A stretch of 64,000 nt of DNA, from assembly GCA_963727495.1 (NCBI GenBank), contig CAVSGQ010000007.1, positions 248,001 through 312,000 of the forward strand, in the 5' to 3' direction. The notes beneath the pieces are model-generated. The model was given only the letters and a program-made list of their open reading frames with translations. It had not been told where the DNA came from and did no database searches. This document shows positions 34,631 to 44,585 of this stretch, in pieces; the stretch's first letter is position 1; each line of letters opens with the position of its first letter. The DNA is from Actinophytocola sp963727495 (lineage in GTDB: Bacteria; Actinomycetota; Actinomycetes; Mycobacteriales; Pseudonocardiaceae). Position numbers and translations under genes: made by a program.

Positions 34631-35927
34631 TCACCACCTTCCTGGTGCGGGGAGCTGGAGGTGCACCTTCGTGGCGTGCCGGCAGGGCCGGCCGTCGAGG
34701 TGCGCGGCGAGGTCGGTGGCGAAGGTCCGCAGGGCGCTGCGGACGAGCCGGACCGCGCCGTCGGGATGCCGGCACGCGCCGCGTCCGGCGATGACGCCGA
34801 GCCGGCGCCGCAGCCGGTGGTCGGTCCGGACGCCACGGGCGATCAGCGTCAGGTCCTCGGCCAGCGCGGGAAGGCCGAACATGCACGGCCCGCACTGCGC
34901 GGCCGACTCGGCGGCCAGGTATCCGGCGATCCGGGCGGTCTCGGCCAGCCCGCAGGCGAATGCGGGCAGCACGTACAGCGCACCCACACCCAGCGTCGCG
35001 CCGGCTTCGGTCAGCTCGCGGTGCGCGAGCGGCACCCCGGCCGCGAACGGCAGCGGCAGCCACGCGCCGCCGACGCCCCCGACGAGCACCGCCTGGGCCG
35101 TCGCGGTCGCCCCGGCGGACCCGAGCACCTCGCCGATCGGGGTGCCGCCGGCGACCTCGAACACGCCTGCCGCGCGCACCGCGCCGGACAGCGTGACCAG
35201 CGTGGTGCCGGGCGAGTCCTGGGTGCCCTGGGCACGGAACCAGCCGGGCCCGAAGCGCGCGACGAGGGCGAGCTGGGCGAACGTCTCGGCGTTCGACACC
35301 AGCGTCGGCCTGCCGCCGACGCCGCGCTCGTCCGGGCGTGGCGGCTTGGTGGTGGGCCGGGCGTCGCCGGTGTTGATCAGGTTGATCAGGGCCGACTCCT
35401 CGCTCGACACGTACCGGCGCGGCACCGCCCGCAGCCGCACCGGCGCCGGGTCGTCCCGGCGCTCGGCCAGCGCCGCGCCGACCGTTGCGGCCAGCCGGTC
35501 GCCCTGGTGCAGGCAGAGGATGACCTCGCGGGCGCCGACCGCGTGGGCGGCCAGAGCGGCGCCGTCGAGCACGAGGTGGGGGGCGAGCGCGAGCAGCGTG
35601 TGGTCCTTGTCGCTGACCGGTTCGCTCTCGCAGGCGTTGACGACGACCGTCGGCCGCCCGGAGCCGCGGCCGGACTGCTGAACGGCCGCGCAGCTTGCGC
35701 GCGGTCGGGAACCCCGCGCCGCCGCGCCCGCGCAGCCCGGCCCGGTCGACCGCGGCGATGAGCTCGTCGCGGCCGGGCGCGCCCGGGTAGGCGGCGAGCG
35801 GCAGCGGGCCGTACCGGGCGTGGTGGGCGGCGAGGTCGGCCGCGCGGCCGGTCTCCCGCCACCCGGCGAGCAGCCGCTGGTCGGTGTCCGCCGGCGGCGC
35901 GACGGGCCGGGCGTGGAACGTGGTCAC
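34631..35927 (-). CDS. NuoF-like NADH-binding flavoprotein, one frameshift
   Basis: From GTG 35927 (GAGG 3-4 bases upstream) the frame gives RAGLRGRGGAGFPTARKLR, the glycine-rich FMN/NADH site of NuoF. Near 35683-35690 one extra G breaks the frame; removing it gives VVVNACESEPVSDKDH and then VLDGAALAAHAVGAREVILC. The C-terminal part has an SLBB-like region and the Fe-S segment ESAAQCGPCMFGLP with Cys in RGACRHP. The standard NuoF motif is S-C-G-x-C-x-P-C-R; here its first Cys position is Ala-Gln, so the 4Fe-4S cluster is incomplete or atypical. Repaired length is about 431 residues. It is flanked by the ferric-reductase-like and ferredoxin genes. Confidence 0.8.
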
Positions 35928-35932
35928 GGCCC

Positions 35933-36496
35933 TCACCTCACCTTCTCCGGCACGCGCCGCCGCGCCTCGCGGTCGGCGTTGGTCGACGTCACCCGCCACG
36001 CCAGCGCCGTCGCGACCGCCACCACGCAGCCCACCACCGTGGCCAGCACCCAGCCGACCCGGTTGTCCGCTCCACCGATGCCCAGACCGTGCACCACCGC
36101 CACCGGCCAGCACGCGTACGCCGCCCAGTGCAGGGCCCGCCACAGCCGCGGGTTGATGTGCGGGCGCAGCAGGCTGGACACCACCAGCGCGACGAACAGG
36201 TCGAACGCGACGGCGCCGAGACCGATCCAGAACGGCTGGTAGACCGACACGAACGGCACCACGGTGTCCAGCCAGGCGATGCCGGCGTAGCCGTCGATGA
36301 TCGCCGTGCTCACGTGCACCGCCACGAACGCGAGGGTGAGCAACGACAGGTTGCGGTGCAGCCCGGCCACCGCGAACCGGGGCCACGCGCTGGACACCGC
36401 GCGCCCGCCGGTGAGCGCGCCGAGCACGACCACCGCGGTGAGCAGCAGCAGCGTGACCAGGCCGGTTGCCCGGCTTACGTACCACAGGACGTTCAC
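35933..36496 (-). CDS. Ferric-reductase-like transmembrane protein
   Basis: A 187-residue protein with GTG 36496 overlapping the apbE stop by GTGA. Six membrane segments are visible, starting VLWYVSRATGLVTLLLLTAV. Paired His residues sit in helices: FAVAGLHRNLSLLTLAFVAVHV, and ALHWAAYACWPVAVVHGLGI, as in haem-binding ferric reductase/YedZ domains. It probably moves electrons across the membrane to or from the neighbouring NuoF-like protein and ferredoxin. NuoF-like starts 5 bases downstream. Confidence 0.82.
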   Translation of the reverse strand: MNVLWYVSRATGLVTLLLLTAVVVLGALTGGRAVSSAWPRFAVAGLHRNLSLLTLAFVAVHVSTAIIDGYAGIAWLDTVVPFVSVYQPFWIGLGAVAFDLFVALVVSSLLRPHINPRLWRALHWAAYACWPVAVVHGLGIGGADNRVGWVLATVVGCVVAVATALAWRVTSTNADREARRRVPEKVR

Positions 36497-37417
36497 GCCG
36501 CACGCTCCTCCTCGTCCGGCCAGCCGCCGACGGTGCGCACCGCGCCGTCCGCGGCGACGAGCCGGGCCGGCAGGGCGCGGCCGGCGAGCCAGTCCGGGGC
36601 CCCCGCGCCGAGCACGATCGCCGCCGTGCTGGCGGTGTTGGCGGCCACGCAGGTGCGGGCGGCCACGCTCACCGTGCGCCAGACCGCGGCCGGGACGTCC
36701 CCGGTCCGCGGGTCGACGATGTGGTGCACGGTGCGCCCGGCCCGCCGCCAGCGGCGGCGGGTGGTGCTGGACGTGGCGAGGCCACCGGTCGGGAGGGAGA
36801 CGACCGGGTCGCGCGCGGGGTCGGTCGCGGCGTGGTCCTCGCCGACGGTGATCTGCCAGCCACCGGCGGGCGCCGGCCCGCCCACGGCGATGTCGCCGCC
36901 GAGGCCGACGAGCACCCCGCAGCCGACCTCGCGGACCAGCTCACCGGCGGCGCGGTCGGCGGCGAACGCCTTGGCGGTGGCGCCGAGGTCGACGCTCACC
37001 CCGCGCGGCAGCACGACCTGCCGCGTCGCGGCGTCGAGCCGCACCCGCCACCAGCCGGGGGCCGGGGCGGGAGCCGGCGGCGCCGGGCCGTCCTCGTCGA
37101 GCAGCGCGAAGTCGCGGTCGTAGCCGAGGTCGCGGACCGCGTCCACCGACGGTCGGGTCGACAAGCCCGCCGGTGCGCTCGGCCGCCTTCAGCGCCACGT
37201 CGAGCGCGGCGAACAGCAGCGGGCCGACCGTGACCGGTGCGCCGGCCGCGCGGTGCAGCCGGGAGATCTCCGAGTCGGCGCGGAACCGGCTGCACGCCTC
37301 GTCCAGCTCGGCCAGCCGTGTGCGGAGCAGCCGGGCGGCCCGGTCCAGCCGGGCCGGCTCGGTCACCACGACCTGGGCGGTGGTGCCGAGCGCCTCGAAC
37401 GTCGCGGTGGCGGTCAT
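36493..37417 (-). CDS. apbE: ApbE-type FAD:protein FMN transferase, one frameshift
   Basis: Starts at ATG 37417 (TATATFEALGTTAQVVV), overlapping the small upstream gene by ATGA. ApbE features are LDEACSRFRADSEISRL, AAERTGGLVDPTV, VSVDLGATAKAFAADRA, GVLVGLGGDIAVGG and HHIVDPRTGDVP; the last four read in the second frame. The break lies near 37153-37157, where DPTV must join VDAVRDLGYDRDF after removing one base. ApbE covalently attaches FMN to Thr/Ser of target proteins using FAD. No FMN_bind domain target is encoded beside it, which is unusual for this module. Repaired length is about 307 residues. Confidence 0.85.
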
Positions 37418-37713
37418 GATCCACCCGTCGAGCCGTGGCTCGGCGACCCGCTGCCAGGCCCGACCTGCGGCAGGCCGGACCACGAGCCGTCGTCCGACTG
37501 GCTGCCCACGCCGCCGCTGGAGTCGGTGCCGCCCGAGCCGGTGGAGGCGGAGTCTCCGGTCGAGGTGGTGGCGCTCGTCGCCTGCTGCGCGAACGCCACG
37601 CCGGTCAGCACGGCCGCGACCGTCGCGCCGACCGCCACCACCCGGGTCACCGCCGACACGCGGCGCCGCCCGTCTTCCCGCCTGGTCATGCGGCTGTCGA
37701 ATCTTGCACTCAC
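37414..37713 (-). CDS. Small Ser/Gly-rich membrane-anchored or secreted protein
   Basis: A 99-residue protein, GTG 37713 preceded by AGGGAAG; ATG 37689 is an alternative. A basic N-terminus (RMTRREDGRRR) is followed by a hydrophobic helix VVAVGATVAAVLTGVAFA that could be a signal peptide. The remainder is low-complexity Ser, Thr, Gly and Asp. It is first in the operon with apbE. It lacks a clear FMN_bind domain or SGAT-type flavinylation motif, so whether ApbE modifies it is open. Confidence 0.6.
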   Translation of the reverse strand: MSARFDSRMTRREDGRRRVSAVTRVVAVGATVAAVLTGVAFAQQATSATTSTGDSASTGSGGTDSSGGVGSQSDDGSWSGLPQVGPGSGSPSHGSTGGS

Positions 37714-37935
37714 GGCACACTTCCCTTCTCACCGTGAGGCCCAGTCTCGGCGCGGAACCTGGGGAAATTCTGTGAACGCCACAAGGACTCGCTGTGCCGC
37801 CACACGTCGCCACGGGTGAACCGCGGGTCGGGCGAACACCGTAGTCGGATGCGGAGCTCGCGGTGCGTGCGCGCGTTTTTCTGCGGCCAAGTGGATCTAT
37901 GTCGGCAAGGGGCGCGTGGATCTCGACCCACCCCG

Positions 37936-38160
37936 GACGACACCACCCTGCTCGCCGGCCTGCACGACGACCCCGACCGCCGCCAACCCACCACCACCAG
38001 CTACCACGACTACCTCAACCGCCTCGCCGCCCCCCAGCCTTCCCCATGACCCCCACCGACTGGCGCCACCACTCCGGCCCCCACCTACCACCACCTCACC
38101 ACCGCCAAACACCACCACGACCCCACCAACACCCTCACCCCCGGCTACGAAATCTTCTGA
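37936..38160 (+). pseudogene. Remnant of the C-terminus of an FAD-linked oxidase
   Basis: Three short reading pieces look like the end of a cytokinin-dehydrogenase-like or BBE-type FAD oxidase. One frame gives RRQPTTTSYHDYLNRLAAP up to a stop at 38049. A second gives TDWRHHSGPH, and a one-base shift later YHHLTTAKHHHDPTNTLTPG, then YEIF and stop at 38160. The pattern DWRxHxGP...K...DPxNxLTPGxxIF is the usual family ending. The FAD-binding domain is missing and the strand is unusually C-rich, so this is a decayed fragment. The rest of the 37714-38279 gap holds nothing else I recognise besides the promoter region of the operon on the minus strand. Confidence 0.5.
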
Positions 38161-38279
38161 AGTCCACAGTGGAGGTTTGACGGCAGGCCGTTCCCCCGGC
38201 GCCGGCGAAATTCGATCGCCCCGGCCCGGTCCGTCCGGCAGCATGGGACGGACCGCGTGCTCAGAGGGGGTGAACCGCC

Positions 38280-40134
38280 GTGGCCAGGCGCAAGACGGCG
38301 GTACTGCTCGCGCTGCGTTACTACCGGCGCGAGCTCGGCAGGCGCAAGCGGATCGCGGTCCCCGCCCTGCTCTTCCCGGCGCTGGGGAACATCTGCCTGC
38401 TCTACCTGACACCGCTGGTCGTCGCCGGCCTCGCCGGCCGCCTCGCCGAGGGTGGCGAGGTCGGCGTCACGACCGTGCTGCCGGCGGTGCTGACCTTCGC
38501 GGGGCTGCTGCTGCTCGCCGAGGTGATGTGGCGGATCGGCGTGCACTGTCTCAACCGGACGGACGGGCGCGGTATCGAGAACCTCTACGTGCTCGGCATG
38601 GACGAGCTGCTCGCCAAGGACGCCGCGTTCTTCCACGACAACTTCGCCGGCTCGCTGACCAAGCGGGTGCTCAGCTTCGCCACGCGGTACGAGGAGTTCG
38701 TCGACACGATGGCGTTCTCCGTGGTGGCGAACATCGTGCCGCTGGGCTTCGCATCGGTGGTGCTGTGGCGCTACGACCCGCTGCTCGTCGTCGCGCTCGT
38801 CACCCTGATCGCGGTGACCGGGCTCGTCATCGCGCCGCTGGTGCGCCGCCGCCAGGCGCTCGTGGACCGGCGGGAGGCGGCGATCGCGCGGGTGGCCGGT
38901 CACGTCGCCGACAGCCTGACGAACATGGCGACGGTGCGCGCGTTCGCCGCCGAGCCACGCGAGGCGGCCGAGCACCGCTCGCGCGTCGCCGAGCAGCGGC
39001 GGCTCGCGATCCGCTCCTGGGACTACGCCAACCTGCGCATCGACATGGTGGTCGCGCCGATGTCGGTGCTCACCAACGCGCTCGGCCTGCTGCTCGCGGT
39101 CGGCCTCGGCGGCGGGCGGCTGGGCGTGGAGGCGATCGTGGTGACGTTCACGTACTTCCGCAACGCCACCCGGATCATGTTCGAGTTCAACCAGATCTAC
39201 CGGCGGCTGGAGAGCTCGCTCACGGAGGCGGCCCAGTTCACCGAGCTGCTGCTGCACCCGCCGACCGTGCTCGACCCCGACTCGCCCGAGCCGTTGCGCC
39301 ACTCCGGCGCGGACATCCGGTTCGAGCGGGTGCGGTTCGCGCACGCCGGGGCGCCGGTGCTGTTCGACGGGCTGGACCTGGTGGTCCCCGACGGCACCAA
39401 GGTCGGCCTGGTCGGCCGTTCCGGCGGCGGGAAGAGCACGCTCACCCAGCTGCTGCTGCGGATGATGGACATCCAGGGCGGCACCATCCGCATCGGCGGG
39501 CAGGACATCTCCCGGCTGCGCCAGGCCGACCTGCGCGGCCTGATCGCCTACGTGCCGCAGGAGCCGGCGATGTTCCACCGCACCCTGCGGGAGAACATCG
39601 CGTTCGCCCGCCAGGCGGCCACCGACGCCGAGATCCACGCGGCCGCCGACGGCCGCGCACGTCACCGAGTTCGCCGACACCCTCCCCGACGGGTTCGACA
39701 CGCTCGTCGGCGAGCGCGGGGTCAAGCTCTCCGGCGGCCAGCGCCAGCGGGTCGCGCTGGCGCGGGCGATCCTGCGCGACGCGCCGATCCTGCTGCTCGA
39801 CGAGGCGACCAGTGCGCTGGACTCGGAGAGCGAGATCCTCATCCAGCGGGCGCTGTGGCGGATCATGGAGGGCCGGACCACCCTCGTGGTGGCCCACCGG
39901 CTGAGCACGGTGGCGCGGATGGACCGGCTCGTCGTCCTCGACCACGGCGAGATCGTCGAGCAGGGCAGCCACGACGAGCTGCTGGCCCGCGGCGGCGTCT
40001 ATGCCCGGCTGTGGGCCCACCAGTCCGGCGGGTTCCTCGACGGGGAGGCGCTCGCCGGAGTCAGCCCAGCGTCAGCAGCGCCTGGACCGGCAGGTGGTCG
40101 GACGGGAACCGGCCGTCGCGCGCGAACGGGTTGA
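38280..40134 (+). CDS. ABC exporter (membrane plus ATPase in one chain), one frameshift
   Basis: Starts at GTG 38280 behind GAGGGGG. Six membrane segments occupy the first 320 residues (LLFPALGNICLLYLTPLVVA is the first). ATPase motifs: Walker A GRSGGGKSTLTQLL near 380, Q-loop AYVPQEPAMFHRTLRENIAF, then a break at 39651 where an extra G must be removed to read AAHVTEFADTLPDGFD. In the second frame are signature LSGGQRQRVALARAI, Walker B ILLLDEATSALD and the switch VVAHRLSTVARMD. Repaired length is about 617 residues. Substrate is unknown; architecture is that of homodimeric MsbA/LmrA-like exporters. Its end overlaps the convergent endonuclease/phosphatase gene by 74 bases. Confidence 0.85.
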
Positions 40135-40984
40135 CCCCCACGGTCCGCACGGTGACCGCGCCCCGGGTCAGGATCCAGTCGATCCGGGGCCCGTCCGGGA
40201 CCAGCTTGTGGTAGCCGTGCCAGGTCGCATAGCGCGGGCCGCGGTGCTCGGCCGCGGCGGTCCAGGTGTCGGTCAGCCCGGCGCCGTCCACCAGGACCGA
40301 GTACGCGGCCGAGTGGTCGGCCGGGGAGTTGAAGTCGCCGGTGACGATCACCGGTAGGGCGGCCGGCAGGGCGGCGATCCGGTCGCGGATCAGCTCCGCG
40401 CCGCGGACCCGGGCGCGCTCCGAGCTGTTGTCGAGGTGCGTGTTGAGAACCACGAACTCGGTGCCCGTGCGGCGGACGGCGAAGCGGACCCAGGTGGCCA
40501 TCCGGATCGTCGTGTTGCCCCACGACCGGGAACCGGCCACCTCCGGGGTGTCCGACAGCCAGAAGTGGTGCCGCTCGAGCGGTTCCAGGCGGCGCGTGTC
40601 GAAGAAGATCGCGACGAACTCGTCGCGGCGCCCGCCCGCCCGGCCCTCGCCGATCCAGTCGTAGTACTCCGGCAGGTCCCGCCCGATGTCCCGCAACTGC
40701 CCGTAGAGACCCTCCTGCGTGCCGATCAACGTCGGCTGCTCCGTGCGGAGCAGCTCGGCCATCACCGGCCGCCGCGCGCGCCACGGGTGCGGGCCGGTGG
40801 CCGAGGCGAACTTCAGGTTGAACGACATCACGTGCAGATCGTCACCGCGAGCCGGTCCGAACAACGCGCGATCAACTCCTCGATCGGCCGACGCCGGTAT
40901 GGACAGGGGCAGTACGAAGCCGATCCCCAGCGCCAGGACCAGTCCGACCGGCCGAAGCATTCTACTGTGGACACGACGCGGCAT
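40061..40984 (-). CDS. Secreted endonuclease/exonuclease/phosphatase-family protein
   Basis: A 307-residue protein with a signal peptide (MLRPVGLVLALGIGFVLPLS, cleavage near IPASADR); ATG 40984 and ATG 40960 are both possible. The DNase-I-like fold motifs are complete: LHVMSFNLKFAS, TLIGTQEG (Glu metal ligand), VVLNTHLDNSSERARVRGAE, VIVTGDFNSPADH, GPRIDWILTRG and PSDHLPV (Asp-His catalytic pair). The substrate may be a phosphodiester, sphingomyelin or nucleic acid; sequence does not decide. It is divergent from the metallophosphoesterase gene. Confidence 0.85.
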   Translation of the reverse strand: MPRRVHSRMLRPVGLVLALGIGFVLPLSIPASADRGVDRALFGPARGDDLHVMSFNLKFASATGPHPWRARRPVMAELLRTEQPTLIGTQEGLYGQLRDIGRDLPEYYDWIGEGRAGGRRDEFVAIFFDTRRLEPLERHHFWLSDTPEVAGSRSWGNTTIRMATWVRFAVRRTGTEFVVLNTHLDNSSERARVRGAELIRDRIAALPAALPVIVTGDFNSPADHSAAYSVLVDGAGLTDTWTAAAEHRGPRYATWHGYHKLVPDGPRIDWILTRGAVTVRTVGVNPFARDGRFPSDHLPVQALLTLG

Positions 40985-41117
40985 GTGGCCCCCTCACCCG
41001 ACCCGATCGCATCTCGTTCGGAGGCACCACGCGGGCGGATTGCCGACGATCGGCGATTGACCCGGCGGACACCGGCGGCGTTCAATGCACGACGATCTCG
41101 ACGAACCGGAGGCGGCA

Positions 41118-42890
41118 ATGGAGCTGAACCGACGGAACGCGTTACGCGTCGGAGCCATCGGCGCGGCCGCGGTAGCGGCCGGCGGGGTGGGTGGCTGGTC
41201 CGCGTCGGCGAACCAGCGGCACGGCGGCCCGGCGCACACGACGCTGGACCGCACGCTGCTGCTCGGCCCGCCGGGTGCCGGCGGCTACCGGCCGATCGTT
41301 CCGGGAGCAGGCGAACCCCACCTGGTCCGCGACGACCTGCTCACCGCGCCCCGCGCCGCCCGGCGCCGAGGTCACCGACACGGTCAGGGCCGCCCGATCC
41401 TCGCCTTCGGCCAGCTCACCGACATCCACGTGACGGACACCCAGTCGCCGGCCCGGGTGGAGTTCCTCGACCGGTACAACGACCCCGACTCGCCGTTCGC
41501 GAACCTGCTTCCGTTCGAGTCGTCCTACCGGGCGCACGAGTTCCTGTCCGCCCAGATCAGCGAGACGATGGTGCGCTCGATGAACCTGGTCCGCCACGGG
41601 CCCGCGACCGGCCGGCCGCTGTCGTTCACCATCGCCACCGGCGACAACGTGGACAACGTGCAGTTCAACGAGCTGCGCTGGTACATCGACCTGCTCGACG
41701 GCCGGCGGGTGCGGCCGGACTCCGGCGACCTGTCCCGCTACGAGGGCGTCGCCGACGACGCCGCCTACGACGTGCGCTACTGGCACCCGGACGGCACCCC
41801 GCCCGGGCAGCAGGATGACCTGCCGCGGGCGACCTACGGCTACCCGGTCGTGCCGGGGCTGCTCGACGCGGCACGGCGCTCGTTCCGGGCCACCGGCCTG
41901 GACACGCCGTGGCTCACCGCGTACGGCAACCACGACGGCCTGATCCAGGGGAACCTCCCGCCGATCCCCGCGCTGGAACCGATCGCCACCGGCAACCGCA
42001 AGATCGTCGACCTGCCGCCGGGCACCGACATCATCCAGCTCGCCCTGCAGCTGCAGGCGCTGGACCCGCGTGGCCTGGCCACCCTGCTGGGCGGCCCCGC
42101 CCGCACCGTCACCGCCGACCCGGACCGGCGCTTCGTCAGCCGGCTGGAGACCATCCGCGAGCACTTCCACACCAGCACCTGGCCCCGCGGGCACGGGTTC
42201 GGCCGGTGGAACCTGAAGACCGGCAACGCCTACTACGCCTTCGACCGCGGCCCGGTCCGCGGCATCGTGCTCGACACGGTCAACCCCAACGGCGGGTCCA
42301 ACGGCTCGATCGACGCCGAGCAGTACGCGTGGCTGGAGCGGGAGCTGGTCGCCGGCACCAGCCGCCACCGGCTGTTCGTCCTGTTCAGCCACCACACCAT
42401 CGGCACGATGGACAACGTCACCGGCGCGCCGCCGCGCATCGACGGCGCGGGCGTGCGCGACCTGCTGCTGCGGTTCCCGAACGTCGTGCTGTGGGTCAAC
42501 GGCCACACCCACCGCAACACGGTGATCCCGCACCGCGCGCCCGCGGGCGGCGGGTTCTGGGAGGTCAACACCGCCGCGCACATCGACTGGCCGCAGCAGT
42601 CGCGGGTGATCGAGCTGGTGGACAACCGGGACGGCACCCTGTCGATCTTCGGCACCATCCTGGACATGGCCGCGCCGGCGTCCAACCACGGCCGCCTGGA
42701 CGGCCCCACCTCGCTCGCCGCGCTGGCCCGCGAGCTCGCCGGCAACGACTGGCAGTCCCGCGCCCGGCCGGTCCCCGGCGAGGACGGCCGGCGCGGCGCG
42801 GTGCAGGACCGCAACGTGGAACTGCTGGTGCCCTCGCCCTTCCACACCGCCTCGGGGCGGGAGCTGGCCGGGGCGGCCGCGGGAGGCTGA
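41118..42890 (+). CDS. Tat-exported metallophosphoesterase (PPA1498-like)
   Basis: A 590-residue protein from ATG 41118 with GGAGG upstream. The N-terminus ELNRRNALRVGAIGAAAVAA carries a twin-arginine signal. Calcineurin-like motifs are FGQLTDIHVTDTQSP (D-x-H), ATGDNVDNVQFNEL (G-D-N), AYGNHDGL (G-N-H-D), LFSHHTIGTMDN and VNGHTHRNTVIP (G-H-x-H). The long spacing between motifs matches the TIGR03767 type family. The stretch TAPRAARRRGHRHGQGR near residue 90 is unusually basic and could reflect compensating indels, but the frame is intact. A terminator-like hairpin follows at 43008. Confidence 0.85.
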   Translation: MELNRRNALRVGAIGAAAVAAGGVGGWSASANQRHGGPAHTTLDRTLLLGPPGAGGYRPIVPGAGEPHLVRDDLLTAPRAARRRGHRHGQGRPILAFGQLTDIHVTDTQSPARVEFLDRYNDPDSPFANLLPFESSYRAHEFLSAQISETMVRSMNLVRHGPATGRPLSFTIATGDNVDNVQFNELRWYIDLLDGRRVRPDSGDLSRYEGVADDAAYDVRYWHPDGTPPGQQDDLPRATYGYPVVPGLLDAARRSFRATGLDTPWLTAYGNHDGLIQGNLPPIPALEPIATGNRKIVDLPPGTDIIQLALQLQALDPRGLATLLGGPARTVTADPDRRFVSRLETIREHFHTSTWPRGHGFGRWNLKTGNAYYAFDRGPVRGIVLDTVNPNGGSNGSIDAEQYAWLERELVAGTSRHRLFVLFSHHTIGTMDNVTGAPPRIDGAGVRDLLLRFPNVVLWVNGHTHRNTVIPHRAPAGGGFWEVNTAAHIDWPQQSRVIELVDNRDGTLSIFGTILDMAAPASNHGRLDGPTSLAALARELAGNDWQSRARPVPGEDGRRGAVQDRNVELLVPSPFHTASGRELAGAAAGG

Positions 42891-43007
42891 TCACAGCGTG
42901 TCTGACGGGTCACGGTCGATGCGATTCGTGATCCACGCGGTTCCTCGCAAGGCGGAGCAATGGCCTCGCACCGGGTCGCGCCCGGCCGTTGCGACAACGC
43001 CGCGAGG

Positions 43008-43026
43008 GGCCGCGAATCGCGCGGCC
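43008..43026. terminator. GC hairpin between convergent phosphoesterase and aldehyde dehydrogenase genes
   Basis: GGCCGCG-AATCG-CGCGGCC is a perfect 7-bp stem with a 5-base loop in the 156-base convergent gap (42891-43046). Nothing else is recognised in that gap. Confidence 0.45.
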
Positions 43027-43046
43027 AGGGATCCGTGAGGCAGGCT

Positions 43047-44408
43047 CTACAGCCGGATCGCCTTGCGGTTCATGAACTCCTCGATGCCGGCCGGCCCCAG
43101 CTCGCGGCCGATGCCGGAGCGCTTGATGCCGCCGAAGGGCAGGTCGGCCTGCGAGCCGCCGGAGCTGTTCAGGTAGACCATGCCCGCCTCGATCCGCTCG
43201 GCGACCCGGCGGTTGCGCTCCGGGTCGGTGCCGAACACCGCGGCACCCAGCCCGAACGGGGTGTCGTTGGCGATCGCGACGGCCTGCTCCTCGGTCTCCG
43301 CGCGGAACACCACCGCGACCGGGCCGAAGATCTCCTCCCGGTAGGCGTCCATCTCCGGCGTCACGCCGGTCAGCACGGTCGCCTCCAGGTACGCGCCCGG
43401 CCGGTCGATGCGGTGCCCGCCGGTGCGCAGCGTCGCGCCCTGCGCGACCGCGCGCTCGACCTGGGCGGCCACCTCGTCGGCCGCCGACTCCGACGCCAGC
43501 GGCGGCAGTTTCGTCGCGGGGTCCGCGGGGTCGCCGGGCTGGAAGTAGTCCGCCACGTACCTGGTGAACCGCTCGACGAACTCGTCGTAGATGTCGGCGA
43601 GCACGATCATCCGCTTCGGCGCGTTGCAGGACTGGCCGCAGTTGCGCATCCGCGCCGTCGCGGTGGCCTTCACCGTCTCGTCCAGGTCATCGGTGTCGAG
43701 CACGATCAGCGGGTCCGACCCGCCGAGCTCCAGCACGGTCCGCTTCAGGTTCCGGCCCGCCTCGGCCGCCACCGCGATGCCCGCGTTCTCGCTGCCGGTC
43801 AGCGACACGCCGGCGATGCGCGGGTCGGCCAGGATCGACGGGATCTGCCGGCTGGAGGCGAAGATGTTCAGGTACGCGTCGTCGGGCACGCCCGCGTCGC
43901 GCAGCACCTGCTCGATGGCGGCCGCGGACCGCGGGCAGATCGAGGCGTGCTTGAGCAGGATGGTGTTGCCCAGCACGAGGTTCGGCGCCACGAACCGGGC
44001 CACCTGGTAGCAGGGGAAGTTCCACGGCATGACGCCCAGCAGCGGGCCGATCGGCTGCTTGGTGATCACCGCCTCACCGCCCTTGATCGACAACGGCTCG
44101 TCGGCGAGCAGGTCCGGGCCGTTGTCCGCGTAGTAGTTGAAGATGTCGACGACGACGCCGATCTCGCCGCGGCCCTCGTTGATCCGCTTGCCCATCTCCA
44201 GGGTCATGATCTCGGCCAGCTCGTCGGAGCGCTCCGCGAACAGCTCGGCCGCCCGCGACACGATCTTCGCCCGCTCGGCGACCGACCGCCGGCGCCACGA
44301 CGCGTAGCCGTGATGCACGCGGTCGACGGCCGCCCGGACCTCGTCATCGGTCGCGTTCGGGATCTCCTCGATCAGCTCGCCCGTCGCCGGGTTGGTGAGT
44401 GTGTACAT
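43047..44408 (-). CDS. NAD(P)-dependent aldehyde dehydrogenase (succinate-semialdehyde type)
   Basis: A 453-residue enzyme from ATG 44408 (MYTLTNPATGELIEEIPNA). Key residues are Asn in GVMPWNFPCYQVAR, Glu in LELGGSDPLIVLD and the nucleophile Cys near 261 in RNCGQSCNAPKRM; the C-terminus has PFGGIKRSGIGRELG. Lack of the N-terminal extension and the overall motif set resemble GabD/Sad-type succinate-semialdehyde dehydrogenases. The upstream gap contains an AT-rich stretch with CATAGTG twice (44417 and 44435) around GTATAC, a likely promoter/operator. Confidence 0.88.
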   Translation of the reverse strand: MYTLTNPATGELIEEIPNATDDEVRAAVDRVHHGYASWRRRSVAERAKIVSRAAELFAERSDELAEIMTLEMGKRINEGRGEIGVVVDIFNYYADNGPDLLADEPLSIKGGEAVITKQPIGPLLGVMPWNFPCYQVARFVAPNLVLGNTILLKHASICPRSAAAIEQVLRDAGVPDDAYLNIFASSRQIPSILADPRIAGVSLTGSENAGIAVAAEAGRNLKRTVLELGGSDPLIVLDTDDLDETVKATATARMRNCGQSCNAPKRMIVLADIYDEFVERFTRYVADYFQPGDPADPATKLPPLASESAADEVAAQVERAVAQGATLRTGGHRIDRPGAYLEATVLTGVTPEMDAYREEIFGPVAVVFRAETEEQAVAIANDTPFGLGAAVFGTDPERNRRVAERIEAGMVYLNSSGGSQADLPFGGIKRSGIGRELGPAGIEEFMNRKAIRL

Positions 44409-44585
44409 GGCTCCATCATAGTGCATACCGTATACATAGTGTCGCGGCTGCTCAGGGGTGGAAATCAGGGACCTCACCGAGGCACGCGCGGCCGCGCGGA
44501 GGGATGGTGGAGCCATGACAGTCGCTGTAACGACATCAGGTCGCCCGGACCTGCCCAGCGTCGATTCCGGAAAGGCGGACCGGCC

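Noticed and set aside
41340..41400. Compensating frameshifts in the metallophosphoesterase
   Set aside because: The basic stretch is odd and another frame reads more smoothly, but the frame is continuous and the N-terminal linker is variable in the family, so no break is claimed.
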